Below are positions 1 through 5,999 of a stretch of DNA of 6,259 bases, in pieces. Positions within the stretch are counted from its first letter, which is position 1. Each line of letters opens with the position of its first letter. Origin of the DNA: Marinovum sp. (GTDB lineage Bacteria > Pseudomonadota > Alphaproteobacteria > Rhodobacterales > Rhodobacteraceae); NCBI GenBank assembly GCA_002684375.1, contig NYVC01000079.1, positions 6,992 through 13,250 of the forward strand, read 5' to 3'. The position numbers were made by a program, and so were the translations under genes. The notes under the pieces are model-generated. The model was not told the origin of the DNA and did no database searches. It saw nothing but the letters and a program-made list of their open reading frames with translations.

Positions 1-696
1 ATGCTGTGCGCCTCAACGGCCTATCGTCAGTTGATGGGCTGGGCACCGCATACGGTTGAAAAAGGCGATGTGGTTCTGGTTTGGGGCGCCGCCGGCGGCT
101 TGGGCGCTCTGGCGTTGCAGATTGTTTCAGCGTTGGGCGGCAGGGCAGTTGCAGTGATCTCTGAGGAAGATAAACGCCAATTCTGTCTTGATAAGGGTGC
201 TGTCGGAGTGATCAACCGCAAGGATTTTGACCATTGGGGGCCAATGCCTGATACAGCGTCACCAGAGTATAAAACCTGGATGGGCGGCGTGCGCAGCTTT
301 GGTAAAGCCATCTGGGAAGCTGTTGGCGAGCGCAAAAACCCGAAGATCGTGTTCGAGCATCCCGGTGAAGCCACTTTGCCAACCTCTGGTTTTGTCTGTG
401 AAACGGGCGGCATGGTGGTCATTTGTGCCGGCACCACCGGCTATAACATTACCATGGATCTGCGTTATCATTGGATGATGCAAAAGCGTCTGCAGGGCTC
501 GCATTTGGCAAATGATGTGCAGGCCGAAGCGGTGAACGAGCTGGTTCTTGCAGGCAAGGTTGATCCCTGCCTGTCGGGGACTTTTAGCTTTGATGAGATT
601 GGTCACGCGCATCAGTTGATGCACGACAACAAACACCCCTATGGCAATATGGCGTGTTTGGTGAACGCCACTGAAAAAGGCAAAGGCGCGTCTTAA
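1..696 (+). CDS. ccr: Crotonyl-CoA carboxylase/reductase, C-terminal part (5' end outside window)
   Basis: Ccr performs the NADPH-dependent reductive carboxylation of crotonyl-CoA to ethylmalonyl-CoA, the key step of the cytoplasmic ethylmalonyl-CoA pathway. Visible here are 231 residues of a medium-chain dehydrogenase/reductase fold. They include the nucleotide-binding loop GAAGGLG (local residues 29-35), ISEEDKR (53-59), GVINRKDF (69-76), VFEHPGEAT (117-125), [12 protein letters not shown] (136-147) and [10 protein letters not shown]. The His of the last motif (local 168) appears to match the conserved histidine that helps hold CO2 in characterised Ccr enzymes, which favours a carboxylase over a plain enoyl reductase. 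Family members are about 430 residues, so roughly the first 200 are missing; the ATG at base 1 is an internal Met, not the start. The protein ends shortly after NMACLVNA, apparently without the longer tail I recall from Rhodobacter and Methylobacterium Ccr. A strong terminator follows. Confidence 0.93.
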   Translation: MLCASTAYRQLMGWAPHTVEKGDVVLVWGAAGGLGALALQIVSALGGRAVAVISEEDKRQFCLDKGAVGVINRKDFDHWGPMPDTASPEYKTWMGGVRSFGKAIWEAVGERKNPKIVFEHPGEATLPTSGFVCETGGMVVICAGTTGYNITMDLRYHWMMQKRLQGSHLANDVQAEAVNELVLAGKVDPCLSGTFSFDEIGHAHQLMHDNKHPYGNMACLVNATEKGKGAS

Positions 697-723
697 GCTC
701 TCCAACCGGTATGTCGGATTTTG

Positions 724-753
724 AGCGGTCCCTTTCAAGGGGCCGCTTTTTTT
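724..753 (+). terminator. Rho-independent terminator of ccr
   Basis: A GC-rich hairpin with arms AGCGGTCCCTT and AAGGGGCCGCT (one T-G wobble, loop of two bases) runs straight into seven T residues. It begins 27 bases after the ccr stop codon. The reverse strand has no T-run after the stem, so it should mainly stop plus-strand transcription before the convergent Lin0512 genes. Confidence 0.9.
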
Positions 754-767
754 ATGGGGGCGCGTGT

Positions 768-1130
768 TTAGGTAGGGCTGAGGCGCCAGTCGTTTGGGTC
801 AAGATCAAGACAGGCCTCGACCGCTGCCGAGGCGATGACCGACACGCTGCCACTGTCAGGATCGGTCACATTCTGTCCCCCATGCACCACCGTAACAATG
901 GCCTTGCCACGGGGCAGTTCGGCAGCCACCACAGCAGCATCCACACGCTCAGGTCGCTGGACCCCGATGGTGACGTTGACCTGCATGTCGCCATGCGCAA
1001 GATTCAGTGTGCGAAATAGCGTCAGCGAACTGTGATGCAGCGCATCCTGCACCGCGCGGCAGGCGGCTTTGGTGTAATCCTCGCCGTATAGGTCATTGCC
1101 GGCGCCAAGTTCGAGAATAAGACGGGTCAT
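768..1130 (-). CDS. Lin0512-family protein, second of a tandem paralogue pair
   Basis: This small protein of 120 residues belongs, by pattern, to the uncharacterised Lin0512 family (conserved hypothetical, biochemical role unknown). Near the N-terminus it reads LELGAGNDLYGEDYTKAA, which resembles the family signature GxGxDxHG with Tyr in place of His (G9, G11, D13, Y15, G16). Further on are a conserved DALHHSSL helix, VTVVHGG and a C-terminal AAVEACLDLD stretch. No signal peptide or membrane segment is visible, so it should be cytoplasmic. Its ATG overlaps the TGA of the upstream paralogue as ATGA (bases 1130-1127), which predicts translational coupling and matched amounts of both proteins. 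It is convergent with ccr. The family call rests on remembered motifs; the function is not known. Confidence 0.8.
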   Translation of the reverse strand: MTRLILELGAGNDLYGEDYTKAACRAVQDALHHSSLTLFRTLNLAHGDMQVNVTIGVQRPERVDAAVVAAELPRGKAIVTVVHGGQNVTDPDSGSVSVIASAAVEACLDLDPNDWRLSPT

Positions 1131-1525
1131 ACGCGGGCTCCTGCGGTAGTGGGCGCCGATGTTTGACGCTCCATATCAAATGAAACCAAAACGGCGGCAT
1201 GGGCGATAATTGTTTTATCCGAGGTTCCTGCCGCTCTGTTTCGGGTGGGTTTGGTGATGTCCAATCCCCCGTGGGTGACTGTGACCGTCCCTGTTCCATA
1301 GGGTAAGACAGCTTTTACGGTTGCTGTGTCGACTTGATCGGGGTGTTGTACGGCAATTTCCACGTCGACAATCATCGCTTCTTTGGCAAAGCCGAACGCC
1401 TCGGCCATGCTTAGTGAATTATGCCACAGCGCGTCTTTCAGCGCCCGAACTGCAGCTTGGGTATAATCGCCACGTCGCAGCGAGCTGCCCATCCCCAATT
1501 CCATAGCCACTCTGGTTTTTGCCAT
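1127..1525 (-). CDS. Lin0512-family protein, first of a tandem paralogue pair
   Basis: This 132-residue protein is clearly paralogous to the next gene in the pair. It shares an ELGxG...DYTxAAxRAxxDALxHxSL N-terminal block, a QVDxAxV segment, VTVTHGG and an AHAAVLVSFDME C-terminal strand. At the Lin0512 signature it reads GMGSSLRR: the Asp, His and last Gly of GxGxDxHG are all replaced, so any activity residing there is probably lost or supplied by the partner. The start MAKTR at 1525 is chosen because GAGGA lies about six bases before it; a longer open frame to 1582 adds 19 residues without family resemblance. The C-terminal tail (TSAPTTAGARV) looks unstructured. Function unknown; a heteromeric complex with its paralogue is an inference from the coupling and complementary motif loss. 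Confidence 0.8.
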   Translation of the reverse strand: MAKTRVAMELGMGSSLRRGDYTQAAVRALKDALWHNSLSMAEAFGFAKEAMIVDVEIAVQHPDQVDTATVKAVLPYGTGTVTVTHGGLDITKPTRNRAAGTSDKTIIAHAAVLVSFDMERQTSAPTTAGARV

Positions 1526-1803
1526 CTGTTTTCCTCTTTCCACCGGCTGCTTGATCGTCCGGTCCCACAGCAGCCAATACATTGCCAGTTGGCTCTGCAG
1601 CTATCTTGAAAGCAAAGCCGAGGCAATGCCCGTCACTGACAAGCGATACCCTGCGGGAAGTCAACGGCTCACATCGAACAGACACTTTTAATAGCGTGAT
1701 CCGGTACAGTAGGCTGATTTCCAACCTCTGCATTTTGCGCTGGTTTAACTTCGGTGAGATGCTATCTGTGAACCCTGCGCTGGAAGAAAGGTGCTGGTCA
1801 ACT
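1526..1803. promoter_or_regulatory. Divergent intergenic region between Lin0512 pair and EamA transporter
   Basis: These 278 bases separate two divergently transcribed units and must hold both promoters. I see no convincing -35/-10 pair on either strand and no long inverted repeat. The transporter frame stays open through most of this stretch (from 1582), but the translated residues are arginine- and serine-rich and unlike the family, so I treat the stretch as non-coding. An ATG at 1759 is a possible alternative start of the transporter. Confidence 0.45.
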
Positions 1804-2694
1804 ATGCAAAAACAATCCGCGATGTACCTCATTTTACTGGGGGGAACCTGCATGAGCTTCATCGGGCTTTGCATGCGTTTGGTTGAGGCGGCCGATGGGT
1901 TCCAGATATTATTTTACCGTTCGATCAGTCTGAGCCTGATGGTTGGCCTGATCTGTTGCCTGCGCCGCCGGACGGGGCCGGTGGATTTTGTCAAAAGTCT
2001 TGACCGGACGGATATGGTTATGGGGGCGGCTCTGGCGATTGCTTTTACGACTTATGTCTTTGCCATGCTGTATACTTCGGTGGCATCCACCTTGTTTATT
2101 CTGACTTCGAGCCCATTCATGGCGGCGATTCTTGGCTGGGTGTGGATTGGTGAAAAACCCCATCCGATGACTTGGATGGTGATGGTTGCTGCCAGTATCG
2201 GGGTTGCGGTTATGATCAGGGAAGGCGTTGCGCTGGATCGCAATTTTGGCAACATTATGGCGCTTGTTTCGGCGCTGAGCTTTTCAGTTATGTTGGTTCT
2301 GGCGCGGCGCAGCGGCAAAACCGATGTGCTGGGGGGGACTTTTGCAGGGGGTGTTTTTGCCGTTATGATCGGGTTGGTGTTGTCGTTGATTTTCGGCACT
2401 GGCCTGAGTGTGGGCGGGTTTGATATGGGTATAAGCCTGTTTATGGGCGCGTTCAGCATTGGGATTGGTATTGCGTTCGTGACCTGGGGGGCCAGCTATG
2501 TTCCTGCGGCCGAGGTTAGTATTTTGGTGCTAATCGAAAGCGTGTTGGGACCGCTATGGCCGTGGATCGTGCTTGGCGAGACCTTAAGCAAACACGAGGT
2601 CATAGGTGGTATGATCGTTTTGGGATCGGTGGTGGTGTTTGCTCTTGTCAGTCGTAGGGATTCCAGAAACGCACAAGCCGCGTCGGTTCTTTAG
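1804..2694 (+). CDS. EamA/DMT-superfamily membrane transporter
   Basis: This is an inner-membrane transporter of the drug/metabolite superfamily, usually exporters of amino acids or other small metabolites; the substrate cannot be read from sequence. From the chosen start it has 296 residues, normal for the family. It shows about ten hydrophobic segments (roughly residues 5-25, 33-52, 71-91, 95-113, 120-138, 147-165, 176-197, 205-225, 231-252, 262-281), forming two EamA repeats. Typical family features are the YTSVASTLFILTSSPFMAAILGWVWIGEK-type region that ends repeat 1 (acidic Glu after TM4) and the matching PAAEVSILVLIESVLGPLW...LGE region in repeat 2. The start at 1804 places TM1 directly after a short N-terminus; a weak GAAAGG lies about 12 bases upstream, and ATG 1759 (15 more residues) is possible. 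It is a single gene with no visible operon partner. Confidence 0.88.
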   Translation: MQKQSAMYLILLGGTCMSFIGLCMRLVEAADGFQILFYRSISLSLMVGLICCLRRRTGPVDFVKSLDRTDMVMGAALAIAFTTYVFAMLYTSVASTLFILTSSPFMAAILGWVWIGEKPHPMTWMVMVAASIGVAVMIREGVALDRNFGNIMALVSALSFSVMLVLARRSGKTDVLGGTFAGGVFAVMIGLVLSLIFGTGLSVGGFDMGISLFMGAFSIGIGIAFVTWGASYVPAAEVSILVLIESVLGPLWPWIVLGETLSKHEVIGGMIVLGSVVVFALVSRRDSRNAQAASVL

Positions 2695-2828
2695 GAAAAC
2701 GATTTTGATGACTTGCTTTAAAAGCAGATGTTTAAATTATTAATATATAACAATAACTTGAAATGCAATGCTAATCGTTTAGTTCCGAGCGGTTTCACGA
2801 ACCACTCGGGGTAGTATTTAACCGGGGT
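2695..2828. terminator. Convergent intergenic region with possible terminator hairpin at 2785-2809
   Basis: This AT-rich spacer sits between the ends of the transporter gene and mcl. A hairpin with arms CCGAG-C-GGTT and AACC-A-CTCGG (loop TCACG) lies at 2785-2809. It could terminate either strand, but no T-run follows on either side, so the call is tentative. A second small inverted repeat, TGCTTT-A-AAAGCA, lies at 2714-2726, about 20 bases after the transporter stop. No open frame or RNA gene was seen. Confidence 0.45.
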
Positions 2829-3806
2829 CTAGGCCGTCGCGACTTGCTTGACCTTTTCGATCAGTACTTCGGCTTGACGAATTGAGGCGTAATCGATCAG
2901 CCGTCCATCCAGCGAGACCGCACCTTTGCCGGTTTTTTCTGCGTCGGCCATGGCTTTTAGAATACGCTCTGCGCGGTCCACTTCGCTATCCGAGGGGCTC
3001 ATCACCTCATTGGCCAGCGCCGCTTGGCTGGGGTGGATGGCCCATTTGCCTTCACAACCTAAAACCGCAGCCCGTTTTGCCGCGGCACGATAGCCGTCAG
3101 GGTCAGAGAAATCGCCAAACGGGCCGTCGATCGGACGCAACCCGTTGGCCCGGGCGGCCACCACCATACGCGCCAGTGCATAATGCCACATGTCGCCCCA
3201 ATGGACCTCGCGGCTTCCATCTTTTGCGGGGTCGGTCAGGACGGAATAATCCTCGTTTACGCCGCCGATGATTGTGGTGCGCGCACGGGTCGAGGCGGCA
3301 TAGTCTGCAACACCGAAATGTAGGCTCTCATTACGCGGTGACGCGGCCGCGATTTCAGAGACGTTTTGCATGCCTAGAGCCGTCTCAATAATATGTTCAA
3401 ACCCGATACGTTTTTTATAGCCTTTTGCCGCTTCAATTTGGGTCACCATCATGTCGACCGCATAGACATCTGCGGCGGTGCCGACTTTGGGGATCATGAT
3501 CAAATCAAGCCGTTCACCGGCCTGTTCGACGACGTCGACCACATCGCGATACATGTAGTGCGTGTCCAATCCGTTGATTCGAACAGACATGGATTTGTTG
3601 CCCCAATCAATCTCGTTCAGTGCTTTTATGATGTTTTTTCGGGCCTGTTCTTTCTCATTGGGTGCAACGGCATCTTCAAGATCTAGAAAGATCACGTCGA
3701 CGTCTAATTTCGCTGCTTTTTCAAACATTTGCGGTTGGCTACCAGGGATTGCTAATTCGCTGCGATTAAGCCGTCCCGGGGCTTGTTCAATAGGCTGAAA
3801 ACTCAT
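2829..3806 (-). CDS. mclA: L-malyl-CoA / beta-methylmalyl-CoA lyase (MclA type)
   Basis: This cytoplasmic enzyme of the HpcH/HpaI aldolase (citrate lyase beta-like) family cleaves malyl-CoA to glyoxylate and acetyl-CoA. Related enzymes also handle beta-methylmalyl-CoA in the ethylmalonyl-CoA pathway. It has 325 residues, the usual length. Visible landmarks are RSELAIPGS (15-23), FLDLEDAVAP (40-49), SVRINGLDTHYMYRD (74-88), PKVG (106-109), IIETALGM (139-146), FGVADYAAS (164-172), PIDGPFGDFSDPDG (225-238) and KWAIHPSQ (254-261). Arg76, Glu141 and Asp168 fit the CoA-ester/glyoxylate/Mg site known in bacterial malyl-CoA lyases, and Asp305 in the C-terminal GRLIDYASI segment fits the lid aspartate. 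The sequence resembles the Methylobacterium serine-cycle enzyme more than Rhodobacter Mcl1. The start at 3806 is set by AGGAG eight bases upstream; a 14-residue upstream extension lacks support. It lies 106 bases downstream of the regulator gene. Confidence 0.93.
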   Translation of the reverse strand: MSFQPIEQAPGRLNRSELAIPGSQPQMFEKAAKLDVDVIFLDLEDAVAPNEKEQARKNIIKALNEIDWGNKSMSVRINGLDTHYMYRDVVDVVEQAGERLDLIMIPKVGTAADVYAVDMMVTQIEAAKGYKKRIGFEHIIETALGMQNVSEIAAASPRNESLHFGVADYAASTRARTTIIGGVNEDYSVLTDPAKDGSREVHWGDMWHYALARMVVAARANGLRPIDGPFGDFSDPDGYRAAAKRAAVLGCEGKWAIHPSQAALANEVMSPSDSEVDRAERILKAMADAEKTGKGAVSLDGRLIDYASIRQAEVLIEKVKQVATA

Positions 3807-3846
3807 TTTATACGCTCCTAATTTTATTGCTATAATCGAGGGGAGC

Positions 3847-3876
3847 ATACAAATGTGGTAAAATTCATCCTGTCAA
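3847..3876 (-). promoter_or_regulatory. Possible sigma70-type promoter of mclA
   Basis: On the minus strand a perfect TTGACA (-35, bases 3876-3871) is followed after 18 bases by TTGTAT (3852-3847), a weak -10. This lies about 40 bases before the mclA start codon. The -35 is striking but the -10 is poor, which would suit an activator-dependent promoter. Inference only. Confidence 0.45.
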
Positions 3877-3887
3877 GATGGTTTAGG

Positions 3888-3910
3888 TTGCATCAATACT
3901 GCTGGTGCAA
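3888..3910. repeat. Inverted repeat upstream of mclA promoter (candidate operator or weak hairpin)
   Basis: The arms TTGCATC and GGTGCAA (seven positions, one of them a T-G pair) flank a nine-base spacer. The centre lies near base 3899, about 11 bases upstream of the TTGACA and roughly 60 bases before the inferred transcription start, where an activator often binds. It also follows the regulator stop codon directly, so it could instead be a weak terminator; no T-run supports that. Confidence 0.4.
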
Positions 3911-3912
3911 AA

Positions 3913-4563
3913 TTAGAATTTTGAAGAGCCTCCGGCGCCATTGGATAAACGCGATGAATAGTAAAACGCGATCGCTTGGGTGCGGTTGCGCACCGATAGT
4001 TTATCGAACAGGTTTGACAGGTGAAATTTGACCGTGTTGATCGAGATGCCACACTCGGTGGACAATTCGCGATTTGTCATCCCCTTGGACAACGCTTCTA
4101 GGATCATGCGTTCGCGGCGCGATAATTGCTGGATCGGGTCGTTTTGCAGGTCGCGAATATCGAGAAATGGAAAGACCATTTTTCCGGCAGCAACCTGGAT
4201 GCAGGTCGATAGCAAAACCTCGATGTCGCCGGATCGGGGTGCAAACCCCGCAGCGCCAGCTGTCATCGCCAGTCGGGGCAAGTCGGGGGTGTCATCGCCA
4301 TAAATGACGAGGCGTGGGGCGTTTTCTTGGTCGCGCAAAACCTCAATGAGCTTGGCACCGCCCAACACTGGCAATTGCCAGTCAATGACCCCGATCTCAA
4401 CCGGGACCCGCATCACCATGCCCAAAAATCCCTCTGCAGTGGCGGACGTGGCCACCAGAGAAAATCGCGGATCGCGATCAAAAATATCTGACATGCCCGA
4501 TAGGATCAACGGATTGTTGTCTGCCAGCATGATATTGATCGGTTCTAGGTTTTGTTTGATCAT
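3913..4563 (-). CDS. NarL/FixJ-type response regulator with atypical receiver
   Basis: This 216-residue transcription factor has an N-terminal receiver domain (about 9-125) and a C-terminal LuxR-type helix-turn-helix (about 145-205). The DNA-binding half is intact: LSRRERMILEALSKGMTNREL, then ISINTVKFHLSNLFDKLSVRNRTQA. In the receiver, Asp61 in VIDWQLP fits the phospho-acceptor, but the acidic pocket reads ADNN (Asp15-Asn16 rather than two acids). The usual Ser/Thr position lies in VIYGDD, and the conserved Lys of GxxGYLxK is Arg110 in GAAGFAPR. Signalling may therefore be altered or phosphorylation-independent. No histidine kinase is present in the window. It is divergent from sgaA and upstream of mclA on the same strand, which makes both likely targets. 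The start at 4563 gives the normal family length; no strong ribosome-binding site precedes it. Confidence 0.9.
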   Translation of the reverse strand: MIKQNLEPINIMLADNNPLILSGMSDIFDRDPRFSLVATSATAEGFLGMVMRVPVEIGVIDWQLPVLGGAKLIEVLRDQENAPRLVIYGDDTPDLPRLAMTAGAAGFAPRSGDIEVLLSTCIQVAAGKMVFPFLDIRDLQNDPIQQLSRRERMILEALSKGMTNRELSTECGISINTVKFHLSNLFDKLSVRNRTQAIAFYYSSRLSNGAGGSSKF

Positions 4564-4590
4564 CTAAATTCAGTCCAAATTCAAGAAAAC

Positions 4591-4677
4591 TACCCATAGA
4601 GATAGTGGTCAACTTGGTATACAACCGCATACTTACCTAAAAGGGTAGGAATTTTCCCATACTATTAGCCGCCCATA
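4591..4677 (+). repeat. Repeated CCCATA motifs (candidate regulator sites)
   Basis: CCCATA occurs at 4593-4598, 4656-4661 and 4672-4677, with a one-mismatch copy CGCATA at 4626-4631. The first copy is within TACCCAT, which fits the TACYYMT heptamer known for NarL-type DNA-binding domains. A partial inverted repeat TACCT-AAAA-GGGTA lies between copies (4635-4648). The regulator encoded next door has this type of domain. Short motifs recur by chance, so confidence is low. Confidence 0.3.
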
Positions 4678-4693
4678 AGCAGTAATAACTGAT

Positions 4694-4703
4694 ATTGCGC
4701 AAT
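4694..4703. repeat. Perfect palindrome ATTGCGCAAT
   Basis: A ten-base perfect palindrome lies 81 bases upstream of the sgaA start codon. Its symmetry suits a dimeric DNA-binding protein. It does not resemble the CCCATA motifs, so a second regulator is possible. No known site was matched. Confidence 0.35.
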
Positions 4704-4744
4704 TTGTCGATTTGTAATTTCCTCAGACGAAATTGTGTCGGACC

Positions 4745-4766
4745 GCATGCTCGATTGCTGGCATGC
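4745..4766 (+). promoter_or_regulatory. Leader hairpin upstream of the sgaA ribosome-binding site
   Basis: Two copies of GCATGC (itself a palindrome) are separated by ten bases and form a six-base-pair stem. The stem ends two bases before the ribosome-binding sequence AGAGGAGGA. In the mRNA it could affect access to that site or stabilise the 5' end; as DNA the repeated palindrome could be an operator. Confidence 0.4.
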
Positions 4767-4768
4767 CT

Positions 4769-4777
4769 AGAGGAGGA
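4769..4777 (+). promoter_or_regulatory. Strong ribosome-binding site of sgaA
   Basis: AGAGGAGGA lies seven bases before the ATG at 4785. It is nearly perfectly complementary to the 16S rRNA tail and decides the start against the in-frame ATG at 4695. It predicts high expression of the aminotransferase. Confidence 0.85.
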
Positions 4778-4784
4778 AATACTT

Positions 4785-5975
4785 ATGGCCGGACCCAAAA
4801 GTTTATTTGTACCGGGGCCCACAAACGTCCCAGAGGCTGTACGCAAAGCGATAGACATCCCGATGGAGGACCATCGCGCCCCTGATCTGCCTGCCTTCAC
4901 TTTGCCGTTGTTTGCGGACTTGAAGAAAGTGTTCAAAACCGACACGGGTCAAGTTTTTCTATTTCCCGCCTCAGGGACTGGCGGCTGGGAGGCGGCGATT
5001 ACCAACACCCTCAACCCCGGTGACAAAGTGCTGGCGTCACGGTTCGGGCAATTCTCACATCTTTGGATTGATCTGTGCCAACGGTTGGGGCTTGATGTGC
5101 AAGTTGTAGATTGTGTTTGGGGCACGGGGATTCCGGTGGACCAGTTCGGCGCTATTCTGGCGGCTGACAGCGACCATGAGATCAAAGCAGTTCTTGCGAC
5201 CCAGAACGAAACCGCCACAGGTGTTCAATCAGATATTGCGGCGCTGCGGCGGGCGATGGATGAGGCGCAGCATCCGGCATTGCTGTATGTGGATGGCGTG
5301 AGCTCGATCGGGTCGGTTGATTTTCGGATGGATGAATGGGGCGTCGATCTGGCTGTCTCTGGATCTCAAAAGGGCTTTATGTTGCCGGCGGGTTTGGCGA
5401 TCCTTGCCGCCAGCCAGAAAGCCCTTGAGGTGTCGGCATCTGCGCAGATGCACCGCTGTTATTTCGATTTCAAGGATATGATTGCCACCAATGCGACTGG
5501 ATATTTTCCCTATACGCCGCCGATGACATTGTTGCGCGGCTTGCGGGCCTCGATTGATGTGATGCTTGACGAGGGTTTGGACAACATTTTTGCCCGCCAC
5601 CGGTTTCTTGCTGAGGGTGTGCGGTGTGCAGTCGCAGCTTGGGGCCTTGAACTTTGCGCCAAGGGCCCGGAATGGCACTCGGATACGGTTAGCGCGATCA
5701 TGGTACCTAAGGGCTATGATGCAAATGAGGTCATATCCCGCGCTTATCACCGCTATGGACTCAGTCTTGGCGCGGGCCTCTCACAGATGGCCGGAAAGTT
5801 GTTTCGGATCGGTCATCTCGGGGATCTCAACGAATTAATGTTAATCAGCGCTATTGCTGGGGCTGAAATGGCGATGCAGGATGTCGGCATCCCGATTGTT
5901 GCCGGTTCCGGTGTGGCAGCGGCCGAGACGTTTTATCGCGAAAACGGTGAACACCTTTTGATGGCTGCGCAATAA
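4785..5975 (+). CDS. sgaA: Serine-glyoxylate aminotransferase
   Basis: This PLP enzyme (aminotransferase class V, fold type I) moves the amino group of L-serine to glyoxylate, giving hydroxypyruvate and glycine in the serine cycle. It has 396 residues, the usual length. Near the N-terminus is FVPGPTNVPEAV (8-19), typical of the alanine/serine-glyoxylate group. PASGTGGWEAA (61-71) contacts the PLP phosphate, NETATGV (141-147) follows, Asp170 in YVDGVSSIG should bind the pyridine nitrogen, and Lys196 in SGSQKGFMLP is the Schiff-base lysine. GYFPYTPP and the C-terminal FRIGHLGDLN segment complete the family pattern. The start is fixed by the strong AGAGGAGG seven to eight bases upstream. mtkA follows after 24 bases, so the two are probably cotranscribed. 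The gene is divergent from the regulator. All key catalytic residues are present. Confidence 0.95.
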   Translation: MAGPKSLFVPGPTNVPEAVRKAIDIPMEDHRAPDLPAFTLPLFADLKKVFKTDTGQVFLFPASGTGGWEAAITNTLNPGDKVLASRFGQFSHLWIDLCQRLGLDVQVVDCVWGTGIPVDQFGAILAADSDHEIKAVLATQNETATGVQSDIAALRRAMDEAQHPALLYVDGVSSIGSVDFRMDEWGVDLAVSGSQKGFMLPAGLAILAASQKALEVSASAQMHRCYFDFKDMIATNATGYFPYTPPMTLLRGLRASIDVMLDEGLDNIFARHRFLAEGVRCAVAAWGLELCAKGPEWHSDTVSAIMVPKGYDANEVISRAYHRYGLSLGAGLSQMAGKLFRIGHLGDLNELMLISAIAGAEMAMQDVGIPIVAGSGVAAAETFYRENGEHLLMAAQ

Positions 5976-5999
5976 ATTCTGACCAAAAGGATTTTTATT

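Larger units (their letters stand above)
4564..4784. promoter_or_regulatory. Divergent control region between regulator gene and sgaA
   Basis: This AT-rich 221-base spacer must hold the start sites of both the regulator and the sgaA-mtkA unit. I see no textbook sigma70 promoter. It does contain several symmetric or repeated motifs, listed separately: CCCATA copies, a perfect ten-base palindrome, and a leader hairpin next to the sgaA ribosome-binding site. An open frame in sgaA phase starting at 4695 would run through the last third, but it is not taken as coding because the 4785 start is strongly supported. Confidence 0.6.

Noticed and set aside
1..3. ATG at the first base as the start of the ccr gene
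   Set aside because: Ccr proteins are about 430 residues and the visible part begins in the middle of the fold, just before the nucleotide-binding domain. The ATG is an internal Met at the window edge.
259..738. Minus-strand open frame of 159 codons opposite ccr
   Set aside because: It is antisense to a well-supported gene, crosses its terminator and shows no protein family features.
1582..1803. 74-residue N-terminal extension of the EamA transporter
   Set aside because: The extension is not hydrophobic, resembles no EamA N-terminus, and would make the protein much longer than the family norm of about 300 residues.
1419..1874. Minus-strand open frame of 151 codons across the intergenic region
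   Set aside because: It overlaps the Lin0512 gene and the transporter start and its residues look like random translation.
3807..3848. 14-residue N-terminal extension of mclA
   Set aside because: The Met at 3806 has AGGAG at the right distance and matches the MSF start seen in family members; the upstream Met would also overlap the candidate promoter.
4695..4784. 30-residue N-terminal extension of sgaA
   Set aside because: The ATG at 4785 has a near-perfect ribosome-binding site and family members start close to the FVPGPTNVP motif. The extension covers the palindrome and the leader hairpin.
5229..5750. Minus-strand open frame of 173 codons inside sgaA
   Set aside because: It is antisense to a gene with all catalytic residues conserved and has no recognisable motif.
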